Shown here: positions 7,897 through 13,995 of the stretch, piece after piece
Layout of the letters: the number at the start of each line of letters is the position of its first letter
How positions within the stretch are numbered: position 1 is the first letter of the stretch
Source: an uncultured Acidimicrobium sp.
GTDB taxonomy: Bacteria > Actinomycetota > Acidimicrobiia > Acidimicrobiales > Ilumatobacteraceae
Reading direction: 5' to 3'
Length of the DNA: 14,073 nucleotides
Assembly: GCA_903850275.1 (NCBI GenBank)
Contig: CAINLH010000142.1
Span: 1-14,073 of the forward strand
Translations under genes and position numbers: made by a program
The notes under the pieces: model-generated
Seen by the model: only the letters and a program-made list of their open reading frames with translations
Told to the model about the DNA's origin: nothing
The model's database searches: none

Positions 7897-9147
7897 GTGA
7901 TTCCAGAAATGTCAGATCGCACGCTTCGGATGAGGCATGCTCTCGAGAAGTTCATGGATGAGCACATTTATCCAAATGAAGCAAGATTCTTCAAAGAGTC
8001 AACAGAATTGGGTCCTTGGGCGGTTTGGCCGATCGTAGAAGAACTGAAGGCGATTGCGAAGCAAACAGAACTTTGGAATGCTTTTTATCATTCCGTTACA
8101 ACAAATGATGGATTATCAAACCTTGAATATGCGCCCCTTTGCGAAATCATGGGCCGCTCGCATTTGGCACCAGAAGTATTTAACTGCGCCGCGCCCGACA
8201 CGGGAAACATGGAAGTGCTCGAAAAGTTTGGAACAAAGGAACAACAAGAGAAATGGTTGAAGCCATTACTCAATGGCGACATTAGATCCACTTTTTCAAT
8301 GACAGAGCCGGCAGTGGCTTCTAGCGATGCAACCAACATCGAAAGCTCGATAGTACGAGACGGATCCGAGTACGTGATCAATGGCAGAAAGTGGTACTCC
8401 ACAAATGCCACACATCCGAATTGCAAAATCATTATCTTCATGGGCAAGTCGGATCCGACGAACCCCAATCGTCACCAGCAACAGTCAATGATTCTTGTCC
8501 CTAAGGATGCTCCTGGAGTTGAAGTGATCAGGCCGCTTCCAGTGTTCAATTTTTATGGAATGCCCGACCGAGCATCAGAAGTGCAGTTCACCAATGTGAG
8601 AGTTCCGATCGAAAACATTTTGTTGGGAGAAGGCCGTGGTTTCGAGATCGCTCAGGGTCGTCTAGGCCCGGGTCGAGTGCATCACTGTATGCGACTTATT
8701 GGCATGGCCGAGCGAGCATTGGAGATGATGTGTCGACGCACTAAGCACAGGGTCGCTTTTGGTGCCCCTGTTTCCGACAACGGCGTAACGCTAGAGCGAA
8801 TAGCGAACGCACGAATCGACATCGAACAAACTCGTCTGCTTGTTTTAAAAACGGCACATTTGATGGACACCCTCGGCAATAAAGCAGCGCGCCGGGAAAT
8901 TGCGATGATCAAGATCGCGGCACCTTCGATGGCTTGTCGTGTTGTTGATGACGCAATTCAGGCTTTCGGAGGAATCGGTACAGCGAACGATTTTGGTTTG
9001 GCAGCCATGTACGCAACAGCTCGACTGTTACGCCTCGCTGACGGGCCCGATGAGGTTCACCGAATGCAGTTGGGTCGGATGGAACTTAAAGAGCAGGCAT
9101 CTAAGGGACCGATTGAGCCAGTATCTCGGTACACGCCCGAGTGGTAA
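7897..9147 (+). CDS. Acyl-CoA dehydrogenase, ACAD10/ACAD11-like
   Basis: This is a flavin-dependent acyl-CoA dehydrogenase of 416 residues. FAD/substrate motifs are FSMTEPAVASSDATNI (133-148) and INGRKWYSTNAT (161-172). The helix segment AQGRLGPGRVHHCMR (252-266) and the ending LRLADGPDEVHRMQLGRMEL are the pattern of the ACAD10/11 branch rather than SCAD, MCAD or isovaleryl-CoA dehydrogenases. At the position of the usual catalytic Glu (YEGT in MCAD) there is D382 in LADGPDEVH. As I recall, ACAD10/11 also have Asp there and act on branched or 4-hydroxy acyl-CoAs; the kinase domain of those proteins is absent here. The start is GTG with GGGGAA at 7887-7892; ATG at 7909 is the alternative. The gene is divergent from the acyl-CoA synthetase, suggesting ligase-then-dehydrogenase action on one acid (inference). 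Confidence 0.9.
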   Translation: MIPEMSDRTLRMRHALEKFMDEHIYPNEARFFKESTELGPWAVWPIVEELKAIAKQTELWNAFYHSVTTNDGLSNLEYAPLCEIMGRSHLAPEVFNCAAPDTGNMEVLEKFGTKEQQEKWLKPLLNGDIRSTFSMTEPAVASSDATNIESSIVRDGSEYVINGRKWYSTNATHPNCKIIIFMGKSDPTNPNRHQQQSMILVPKDAPGVEVIRPLPVFNFYGMPDRASEVQFTNVRVPIENILLGEGRGFEIAQGRLGPGRVHHCMRLIGMAERALEMMCRRTKHRVAFGAPVSDNGVTLERIANARIDIEQTRLLVLKTAHLMDTLGNKAARREIAMIKIAAPSMACRVVDDAIQAFGGIGTANDFGLAAMYATARLLRLADGPDEVHRMQLGRMELKEQASKGPIEPVSRYTPEW

Positions 9148-9171
9148 CTGGTCGCTTTCCGACAACCGTAG

Positions 9172-9177
9172 TAACCT
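9172..9177 (+). promoter_or_regulatory. -10 box of a leaderless promoter for the 48-residue membrane protein
   Basis: TAACCT ends 7 nt before the ATG at 9185, in the 37-nt gap after the acyl-CoA dehydrogenase. There is no ribosome-binding sequence before that ATG, which fits a leaderless transcript starting at the initiation codon. No clear -35 was seen. Confidence 0.4.
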
Positions 9178-9184
9178 AGGCGCC

Positions 9185-9331
9185 ATGTCACCTCAGAATT
9201 CTGATCAACAAATTTCTCAAACGGATGAAAAGCCGGTGAATCAGCTTCGTCGAGATGGTTTTGCAGCGATCACGATTGCATTAATTTCTGCGGTTTTGAT
9301 ATTTGTGATGTTTAATCACTTTGTTAGCTAG
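9185..9331 (+). CDS. Small single-pass membrane protein (48 aa), unknown function
   Basis: The product is not recognised. It has a polar N-terminal half (MSPQNSDQQISQTDEKPVNQ), then LRRDGFAAI leading into one hydrophobic helix (about residues 25-44, AAITIALISAVLIFVMFN) and a short end. Two arginines before the helix suggest an N-in, C-out orientation. Evidence that it is real: it fills the gap between two enzyme genes exactly, has a TAnnnT box 7 nt upstream, and its TAG stop interlocks with the stop of the convergent carboxylase gene in the palindrome CTAG. An open frame extends upstream of 9185 but only as a shadow inside the dehydrogenase gene. A role as a small membrane subunit or stress peptide is possible; nothing in the sequence decides it. 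Confidence 0.65.
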   Translation: MSPQNSDQQISQTDEKPVNQLRRDGFAAITIALISAVLIFVMFNHFVS

Positions 9332-10887
9332 CCCGGGTAGACCCCGTGTCGCTTTTCAATGGCTTGACGATCTACTGGGTCGGCCATGGCGAAGCGAGCA
9401 ATAACCTCGGCTCGTAGCCGCTCGAAAGAAACAACAGCGTCAATGATCAGTTCGCTGGCAAGTCGCGAAAGCTCTACGTCTTTTTCGTATTCCGCACGCT
9501 TTTGCTGAATGAAAGCCTCACGTTCAACCAAGTCGGTAATGGCTGCAATGTGATTTGCATAGACAGCGTTGACTGCAGCCTCTGGGCCCATAACGGCAAT
9601 CTTTGCGGTGGGAAGCGCGAGCGTTGCGATTGGATCAAAGGCAGGACCGCACATTGCGTATAAACCCGCACCATATGCCTTGCGGACGACAACACAAATC
9701 TTGGGCACTGTCGCTTCGGTAATGGCGGTAATCATTTTTGCACCGTGCCGAATGATTCCCTGTCGTTCAACCTGTGTACCGATCATGAAACCAGGAACAT
9801 CTGCGAGGAATATCAGCGGAATGTTGTATGCATCACACAACCAAACAAATCGAGCTGCTTTGTCGGCCGAATCAACGAACAAAACCCCACCCTTGATCAT
9901 GGGGTTATTGGCAACAACTCCAATTACGTTTCCATCAAGTAAAGCGAATCCAGTGACAAGCTCGGTAGCCCAGTCTGGTTTAACTTCAAAGAACGACTCG
10001 TCATCTACGAGCCCCTTGATGAAACTACGAATGTCGTAGCCGGCTGTCTCAACGTTTGGTAACACACTGCGGCTCAACGGAGTAAGTGGTTCGGCGGCTG
10101 AGTACTTGGGCGGAAGCTCACGCCAATTAAGTGGCATAAATGTGAAATACATTTTGGCTTGTTCAATCGCGTCCGTGTCACTCATTGCCAAATTGTCGGC
10201 ACAGCCCGAGATCGATGTGTGCATCCTCGCACCACCCATCTCTTCAAGAGTGACGTTTTCTCCGATTACCTCTTGCGCCATGCGGGGAGACCCAAGGTAC
10301 ATAGACGCATTTTGATCAACCATGAACACCACGTCACAAAAAGCGGGAATGTATGCCCCACCCGCAGCCGAAGGGCCGAAAAGACAACAAATCTGTGGGA
10401 CCTTGCCCGACAGCTTCACCTGATTGGAGAAGATTCGACCAGCGCCTCGGCGTCCTGGGAACATTTGTACCTGGTCCGTAATTCTTGCGCCCGCCGAATC
10501 GATCAACCAAAAAATAGGCAACTCGTGGCGAAGCGCGTATTCGGTCATGCGGATGATTTTTTCAACGGTACGGGTACCCCACGAACCAGCTTTTACCGTT
10601 GAGTCATTTGCAACGATGCAAACAGACCTTCCGCTTACTTTGCCGTATCCAGTCACGACGCCATCGGCAGGCAAATCGTCTGCGCTGCAGTTGGCAAGAA
10701 GGCCATCTTCAACGAATGTCTCTGAGTCGGTGAGGAGCGCGATGCGTTCTCGCACCGTCAGCTGATTCTTTTTGTCGAGTTTGGCTCGATCTTTTTCGGC
10801 GTTGCCTTTTAGCGCTCGAGCGATCTTGAGCTCGATGTCGCCCTCGCCGGCAACACTTTCAGACGAATTTGAGCCTTTGCCAGCCAT
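9328..10887 (-). CDS. Acyl-CoA carboxylase beta (carboxyltransferase) subunit
   Basis: This subunit transfers the carboxyl group from carboxybiotin to an acyl-CoA in the cytoplasm and needs a separate biotin carboxylase/BCCP subunit, not present in the window. The 519-residue length is normal. The N-terminal carboxyltransferase domain carries GPSAAGGAYIPA (171-182) and the C-terminal domain RKAYGAGLYAMCGPAFDP (402-419), the two oxyanion-hole regions. The motifs mix types: FPGRRGAGRIFSNQ (143-156) and GAGLYAMCG look like 3-methylcrotonyl-CoA carboxylase, while LALPTAKIAVMGPEAAV (423-439) looks like propionyl-CoA carboxylase. Given the neighbouring lyase and hydratase, methylcrotonyl-CoA carboxylase is the favoured reading. 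The ATG at 10887 is chosen because TATGAT lies 6 nt upstream; an in-frame TTG at 10947 would add 20 unconserved residues. Its stop shares CTAG with the small membrane protein gene. Confidence 0.92.
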   Translation of the reverse strand: MAGKGSNSSESVAGEGDIELKIARALKGNAEKDRAKLDKKNQLTVRERIALLTDSETFVEDGLLANCSADDLPADGVVTGYGKVSGRSVCIVANDSTVKAGSWGTRTVEKIIRMTEYALRHELPIFWLIDSAGARITDQVQMFPGRRGAGRIFSNQVKLSGKVPQICCLFGPSAAGGAYIPAFCDVVFMVDQNASMYLGSPRMAQEVIGENVTLEEMGGARMHTSISGCADNLAMSDTDAIEQAKMYFTFMPLNWRELPPKYSAAEPLTPLSRSVLPNVETAGYDIRSFIKGLVDDESFFEVKPDWATELVTGFALLDGNVIGVVANNPMIKGGVLFVDSADKAARFVWLCDAYNIPLIFLADVPGFMIGTQVERQGIIRHGAKMITAITEATVPKICVVVRKAYGAGLYAMCGPAFDPIATLALPTAKIAVMGPEAAVNAVYANHIAAITDLVEREAFIQQKRAEYEKDVELSRLASELIIDAVVSFERLRAEVIARFAMADPVDRQAIEKRHGVYPG

Positions 10888-10893
10888 TCGTAC

Positions 10894-10899
10894 ATCATA
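10894..10899 (-). promoter_or_regulatory. -10 box of a leaderless promoter for the carboxyltransferase gene
   Basis: TATGAT on the minus strand, one base from TATAAT, ends 6 nt before the ATG at 10887. With no ribosome-binding sequence in those 6 nt, the transcript probably starts at the A of ATG. This box decides the start codon. No clear -35 was found at 16-18 nt. Confidence 0.55.
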
Positions 10900-10931
10900 A
10901 CTGTCGTGAAAAGAGCAAGGTCTATCCAGGG

Positions 10932-10963
10932 TTGACAGTTCCCCCAAAGAGGCTGTTTAGACT
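10932..10963 (+). promoter_or_regulatory. Promoter for the HMG-CoA lyase-like gene
   Basis: A perfect TTGACA (10932-10937) is followed by TAGACT (10958-10963). The spacer is 20 nt, longer than the usual 16-18; TTTAGA (10956-10961) at 18 nt is the alternative -10. Transcription would begin near 10970 and give a leader of about 45 nt. It faces away from the carboxyltransferase promoter within the same 127-nt gap. Confidence 0.4.
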
Positions 10964-11014
10964 TACGTCATCGAATCTGATTCCAATGCAGCGAAGAGCA
11001 AGTCTGTAACAAGC

Positions 11015-11893
11015 GTGCTTCAGGTGGATATCCGTGAAGTTGGCCCAAGGGATGGACTTCAGGCAGAAGCTCCTGTTGCTATCTCCGATCGAGTTTCGCT
11101 TATTAATCAACTTATTTCTGCAGGAGTTCGCCACATCGAGGTGGCCTCGTTTATGCGTGACGACGTAGTTCCATCAATGGCCGGCGCAGAAGAAGTTATT
11201 GCCGCTATCTCTGAAAGAAATGGAATCACGGTTGCTGGCCTGGTTGCAAACCTCGCAGGTGTTCGAAGAGCGATGTCGTGCAATCTTGATGAAATCACGA
11301 TCACTGTTTCACTTTCAAATACTTACAGTCTTAAAAACACTGGCAAGACCACTGTCGAATCAATGGCGGGTGTACAAGCCTTAATAACTGAGATAGGCGG
11401 CAAAGCAATAACCGACGTTGTTGTCTCGTGCGCCTTTGGGTCTCCTTACGACGACGTAGATATGTATGAAGATCTACTTCCATGTATTTCGCAACTGCGT
11501 GATTTTGGTTCGGACAGAATTACTTTGGCGGATACCACCGGTGAGGCAATTCCCAAAACTATTCGCGATGCCGTCGGGTTGGTCGGCAACGACATTGGCT
11601 TGCACCTGCATGAGACTCGCGGAACTGGCCTCGTCAATGCTTTTGCAGGCTTGGAAGCAGGCGTCCGGAGGTTTGATTCCTCGCTAGGAGGGATCGGGGG
11701 CTCTCCCTTTGCAAAGGGCGCTGCGGGCAATGTGGCAACAGAGTCGCTCGTCTCGCTGCTACACAAAGAGGGCTACACAACTGAAATTAATGTTGATCGC
11801 TTAGTTTCTCTGACCGTTCAGTTGCGAGAAATGCTCGGCCATGACCTTCCATCACCACTCGCGATATCTCAAACCAGCAAAACTGCAAATTAA
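11015..11893 (+). CDS. Hydroxymethylglutaryl-CoA lyase family protein
   Basis: The family cleaves HMG-CoA to acetyl-CoA and acetoacetate, the last step of leucine breakdown. The 292-residue protein is a DRE-TIM-barrel member with REVGPRDGLQ (7-16, catalytic R12 and metal ligand D13), IEVASF (41-46), LADTTGEAIP (171-180), the metal-binding pair H197/H199 in HLHETRGTG, and N239 in GAAGNVATESL. The active-site loop reads LGGIGGSPFAKGA: S230 replaces the loop cysteine of the usual GLGGCP signature. The start is GTG at 11015, the first possible start after the in-frame stop at 10958-10960, with the conserved REVGPRDG beginning only 7 codons in. The ribosome site is poor. It is convergent with the enoyl-CoA hydratase gene, sharing the stop palindrome TTAA. 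Family membership is firm; HMG-CoA as substrate is less so because of the Ser. Confidence 0.88.
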   Translation: MLQVDIREVGPRDGLQAEAPVAISDRVSLINQLISAGVRHIEVASFMRDDVVPSMAGAEEVIAAISERNGITVAGLVANLAGVRRAMSCNLDEITITVSLSNTYSLKNTGKTTVESMAGVQALITEIGGKAITDVVVSCAFGSPYDDVDMYEDLLPCISQLRDFGSDRITLADTTGEAIPKTIRDAVGLVGNDIGLHLHETRGTGLVNAFAGLEAGVRRFDSSLGGIGGSPFAKGAAGNVATESLVSLLHKEGYTTEINVDRLVSLTVQLREMLGHDLPSPLAISQTSKTAN

Positions 11894-12648
11894 CGCTTAA
11901 GCCAATTTGGCTTTCGCTTTTCGCGGAAAGCCAACATCCCTTCTTGGGCCTCTTCGGAGGCAAAGATTGCTTCCGACTGCTTTTGCATTTTGACAAGCCG
12001 TTGCTCGTAATCAATCGAGTTTGCTTCACGCAACAACGATGTTGTGAGTCGCAGTGCCTTCGGCCCAACGGCAGCAAGTTGTGCAATAAGTCGCTGTGCT
12101 TCGCCGTGAGGGTCGGTCGACACATGAGTGATAAGCCCTATTTCAAGTGCTCGTGCTGCGGTGAACTCGGCACCTGTTAAGAATTCGGTGACAAGAAACG
12201 GTGCAGCGACACGCGCAAGCACGGGAACCGAAATCAGTGCCGGCACCACTCCGATACGCACTTCGGTAAATGCAAAGTTCACGTGGTCGGCTGCAACGAC
12301 AAAGTCGCATGACGCCATCAGACCTAGGCCCCCAGCGCGTGCCGGCCCGGTGAGCACCGCCATCGTTGGCTGCGGAACATTGCGAAGAGCCAACATCACT
12401 TGCGTAAGCCCACTGAGGTCTACCGACCGCGTATCTTTCAGGTCCATCCCGGCGCAAAAAACAGGGTCGGTGTGGGTGAGCACCACTACGTTGCATGACG
12501 ACTGGGATGCTTCCGCAATCCGGTCGATCAGTTGATCAACCAAGGCCTGCGAGAGGGCATTGCGGGAAGACGGGGAATCGAGCGTTATGAATGCCGCCTC
12601 TGGGGTCGACGAGTAGTGAACTAGCTCTGACGCGTCTTTACCCGACAT
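11890..12648 (-). CDS. Enoyl-CoA hydratase/isomerase (crotonase) family protein
   Basis: This is a 252-residue crotonase. The first oxyanion-hole segment is FCAGMDLKD (64-72) and the second ARAGGLGLMASCD (103-115). E129 in FAFTEVRIG matches the second catalytic Glu (E164 of rat mitochondrial hydratase). The first catalytic Glu (E144 of rat) aligns with G109, so only one acidic residue is retained. The C-terminal FREKRKPNW is typical of the family. By position next to the HMG-CoA lyase and carboxyltransferase genes it may be a methylglutaconyl-CoA hydratase, but the missing Glu also allows isomerase or other crotonase chemistry. The ATG at 12648 has AGAGGT 6 nt upstream. A TAGACT box (minus strand) at 12670-12675 could be the -10. 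The last codons lie inside an inverted repeat that may terminate the opposite gene. Confidence 0.9.
   Translation of the reverse strand: MSGKDASELVHYSSTPEAAFITLDSPSSRNALSQALVDQLIDRIAEASQSSCNVVVLTHTDPVFCAGMDLKDTRSVDLSGLTQVMLALRNVPQPTMAVLTGPARAGGLGLMASCDFVVAADHVNFAFTEVRIGVVPALISVPVLARVAAPFLVTEFLTGAEFTAARALEIGLITHVSTDPHGEAQRLIAQLAAVGPKALRLTTSLLREANSIDYEQRLVKMQKQSEAIFASEEAQEGMLAFREKRKPNWLKR
11907..11934 (+). terminator. Inverted repeat 14 nt downstream of the lyase gene, inside the end of the hydratase gene
   Basis: TTGGCTTTC (11907-11915) and GAAAGCCAA (11926-11934) are perfect 9-bp arms around a 10-nt loop that can add two more GC pairs. It lies just past the HMG-CoA lyase stop, within the last codons of the convergent hydratase gene, so it may end or stabilise the lyase transcript while also coding protein. 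There is no U-tract. Confidence 0.4.
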
Positions 12649-12669
12649 GGAGTACCTCTTTCGGGGAAA

Positions 12670-12675
12670 AGTCTA
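12670..12675 (-). promoter_or_regulatory. Possible -10 box for the enoyl-CoA hydratase gene
   Basis: TAGACT on the minus strand lies 22 nt before the ATG. A start near 12663 would leave a short leader that still contains AGAGGT (12655-12660). It is the same hexamer as the proposed -10 of the lyase gene. No matching -35 was seen. Confidence 0.3.
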
Positions 12676-12755
12676 ATGCTGGGTGGTCTTTTGCCGTTCG
12701 AAGCTCGACCAAATTGATGTCGGTCAAAAATGTAGCCACCAGCCCTACCATGCGG

Positions 12756-12761
12756 TAACTT
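12756..12761 (+). promoter_or_regulatory. -10 box of a leaderless promoter for the MCAD-like dehydrogenase
   Basis: TAACTT ends exactly 6 nt before the ATG at 12768, the same geometry as at the synthetase and carboxyltransferase genes. No ribosome-binding sequence precedes either ATG (12762 or 12768). TACCAT (12746-12751) is a second candidate that would favour the ATG at 12762. Confidence 0.45.
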
Positions 12762-12767
12762 ATGCCC

Positions 12768-13979
12768 ATGGCTGATTTTTCACTCGCACTCAATGACGAC
12801 CAATTGCAATTGAAGGACTGGATTCATCAATTTGCTGTAGACACCATTCGCCCCGCCGCACACGAGTGGGATGAAAAAGAAGAGTTCCCATGGCCAATCG
12901 TGCAAGAAGCCGCGAAGATCGGTTTGTACGGCCTCGACTTCATCATGAATGCAATGGCCGACCCAACAGGCCTCACCATGGTGGTGGCAATTGAGGAAAT
13001 GTTCTGGGGCGATGCTGGTATCGGCATGGCAATCATGGGTTCTGGTTTGGCTGCTGCAGGTATCGCAGGCAACGGAACACCAGAGCAAATGATGGAGTGG
13101 GTTCCACAGTGCTACGGAACCGCAGACGACGTGAAGGTCGGCGCATTCTGTGTGAGCGAGCCAGACGCAGGTAGCGACGTGTCCAACCTGCGCACGCGTG
13201 CGGTGTACGACGAAGCAACTGGCGATTGGGTGCTTAACGGCACCAAGGCCTGGATCACCAACGGCGGCATTGCCAACGTGCACGTAGTAGTTGCAGCAGT
13301 CGACCCCGAACTTAAAGGCCGTGGCCAAGCAAGCTTCGTGATCCCACCGGGAACAAAAGGTTTGTCGCAAGGGCAGAAGTATTTGAAGCACGGTATTCGT
13401 GCAAGCCACACAGCAGAAGTTGTGCTCGAAGACGTGCGCATTCCTGGTCGCTGCTTGTTGGGCGGAAAAGAAAAGCTTGACGCCAAACTTGCTCGTTACC
13501 GCGAAGGAACATCAAGTGGCAAACAGCCAGCAATGGCAACGTTTGAAGCAACGCGCCCCGCAGTGGGTGCGCAGGCGCTTGGTGTTGCGCGTGCAGCGTA
13601 CGAGTATGCGCTCGATTACGCCAAGGAGCGCAAGGCATTTGGCAAGCCGATCATCATGCACCAAGCAATTGCATTCAAACTTGCCAACATGATCACGCAG
13701 ATTGATGCAGCACGCTTGCTCATCTGGCGCGCATCGTGGCTTGCCAAAAACGGTGGCTACAAAAATGCTGAAGGTTCGCAAAGCAAGTACTTCGCTTCAG
13801 AAATGGCAGTGAAGGTAACCGAAGAAGCCATCCAGATCTTGGGCGGCTACGGCTACACACGCGAATACCCAGTAGAGCGCTGGCACCGCGACGCAAAGAT
13901 TCACACCATCTTCGAGGGCACCTCAGAGATTCAGCAGTTGGTGATTGCTCGCGCAATCTCTGGCCTGCGCGTGGAGTAA
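12768..13979 (+). CDS. Acyl-CoA dehydrogenase, medium-chain (MCAD)-like
   Basis: This enzyme oxidises an acyl-CoA to the trans-2-enoyl-CoA and passes electrons to ETF. The 403-residue protein has FCVSEPDAGSDVSN (127-140) and LNGTKAWITNGG (156-167) for FAD and substrate. FEATRPAVGAQALG (259-272), FGKPIIMHQAIAFKLANM (291-308) and EYPVERWHRDAKI (366-378) follow. The ending FEGTSEIQ gives catalytic E383. These closely follow the MCAD pattern. Isovaleryl-CoA dehydrogenases instead have Gly at the C-terminal site and Glu in the earlier helix, where this protein has Thr, so an isovaleryl-CoA role is unlikely. About 20 extra residues (232-256) precede the FEATRP helix. The start at 12768 is preferred over the ATG at 12762 because of the TAACTT box 6 nt upstream. 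It is divergent from the hydratase gene and has no operon partner in view. Confidence 0.9.
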   Translation: MADFSLALNDDQLQLKDWIHQFAVDTIRPAAHEWDEKEEFPWPIVQEAAKIGLYGLDFIMNAMADPTGLTMVVAIEEMFWGDAGIGMAIMGSGLAAAGIAGNGTPEQMMEWVPQCYGTADDVKVGAFCVSEPDAGSDVSNLRTRAVYDEATGDWVLNGTKAWITNGGIANVHVVVAAVDPELKGRGQASFVIPPGTKGLSQGQKYLKHGIRASHTAEVVLEDVRIPGRCLLGGKEKLDAKLARYREGTSSGKQPAMATFEATRPAVGAQALGVARAAYEYALDYAKERKAFGKPIIMHQAIAFKLANMITQIDAARLLIWRASWLAKNGGYKNAEGSQSKYFASEMAVKVTEEAIQILGGYGYTREYPVERWHRDAKIHTIFEGTSEIQQLVIARAISGLRVE

Positions 13980-13995
13980 CTGAAACTTAGGAAAT

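Noticed and set aside
8939..9184. Open frame upstream of and in phase with the small membrane protein
   Set aside because: It overlaps the conserved C-terminal coding part of the acyl-CoA dehydrogenase in another frame; only the part from 9185 has independent support.
9569..10039. 156-codon plus-strand frame inside the carboxyltransferase gene
   Set aside because: It is antisense to conserved carboxyltransferase coding sequence including the second oxyanion-hole motif; no domain or promoter supports it.
10888..10947. Longer carboxyltransferase start at TTG 10947
   Set aside because: The added 20 residues show no carboxylase feature, TTG is a weak start, and the stretch contains the TATGAT box that fits the ATG at 10887.
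12780..13409. 209-codon open frame on the minus strand inside the MCAD-like gene
   Set aside because: It is antisense to a strongly conserved enzyme gene, its product is rich in Cys and His without a recognisable domain, and it has no ribosome site.
12768..13979. Isovaleryl-CoA dehydrogenase (LiuA) assignment suggested by the neighbourhood
   Set aside because: The C-terminal FEGTSEIQ catalytic Glu and the Thr in the FEATRP helix are MCAD-type; isovaleryl-CoA dehydrogenases have Gly and Glu at those two sites.
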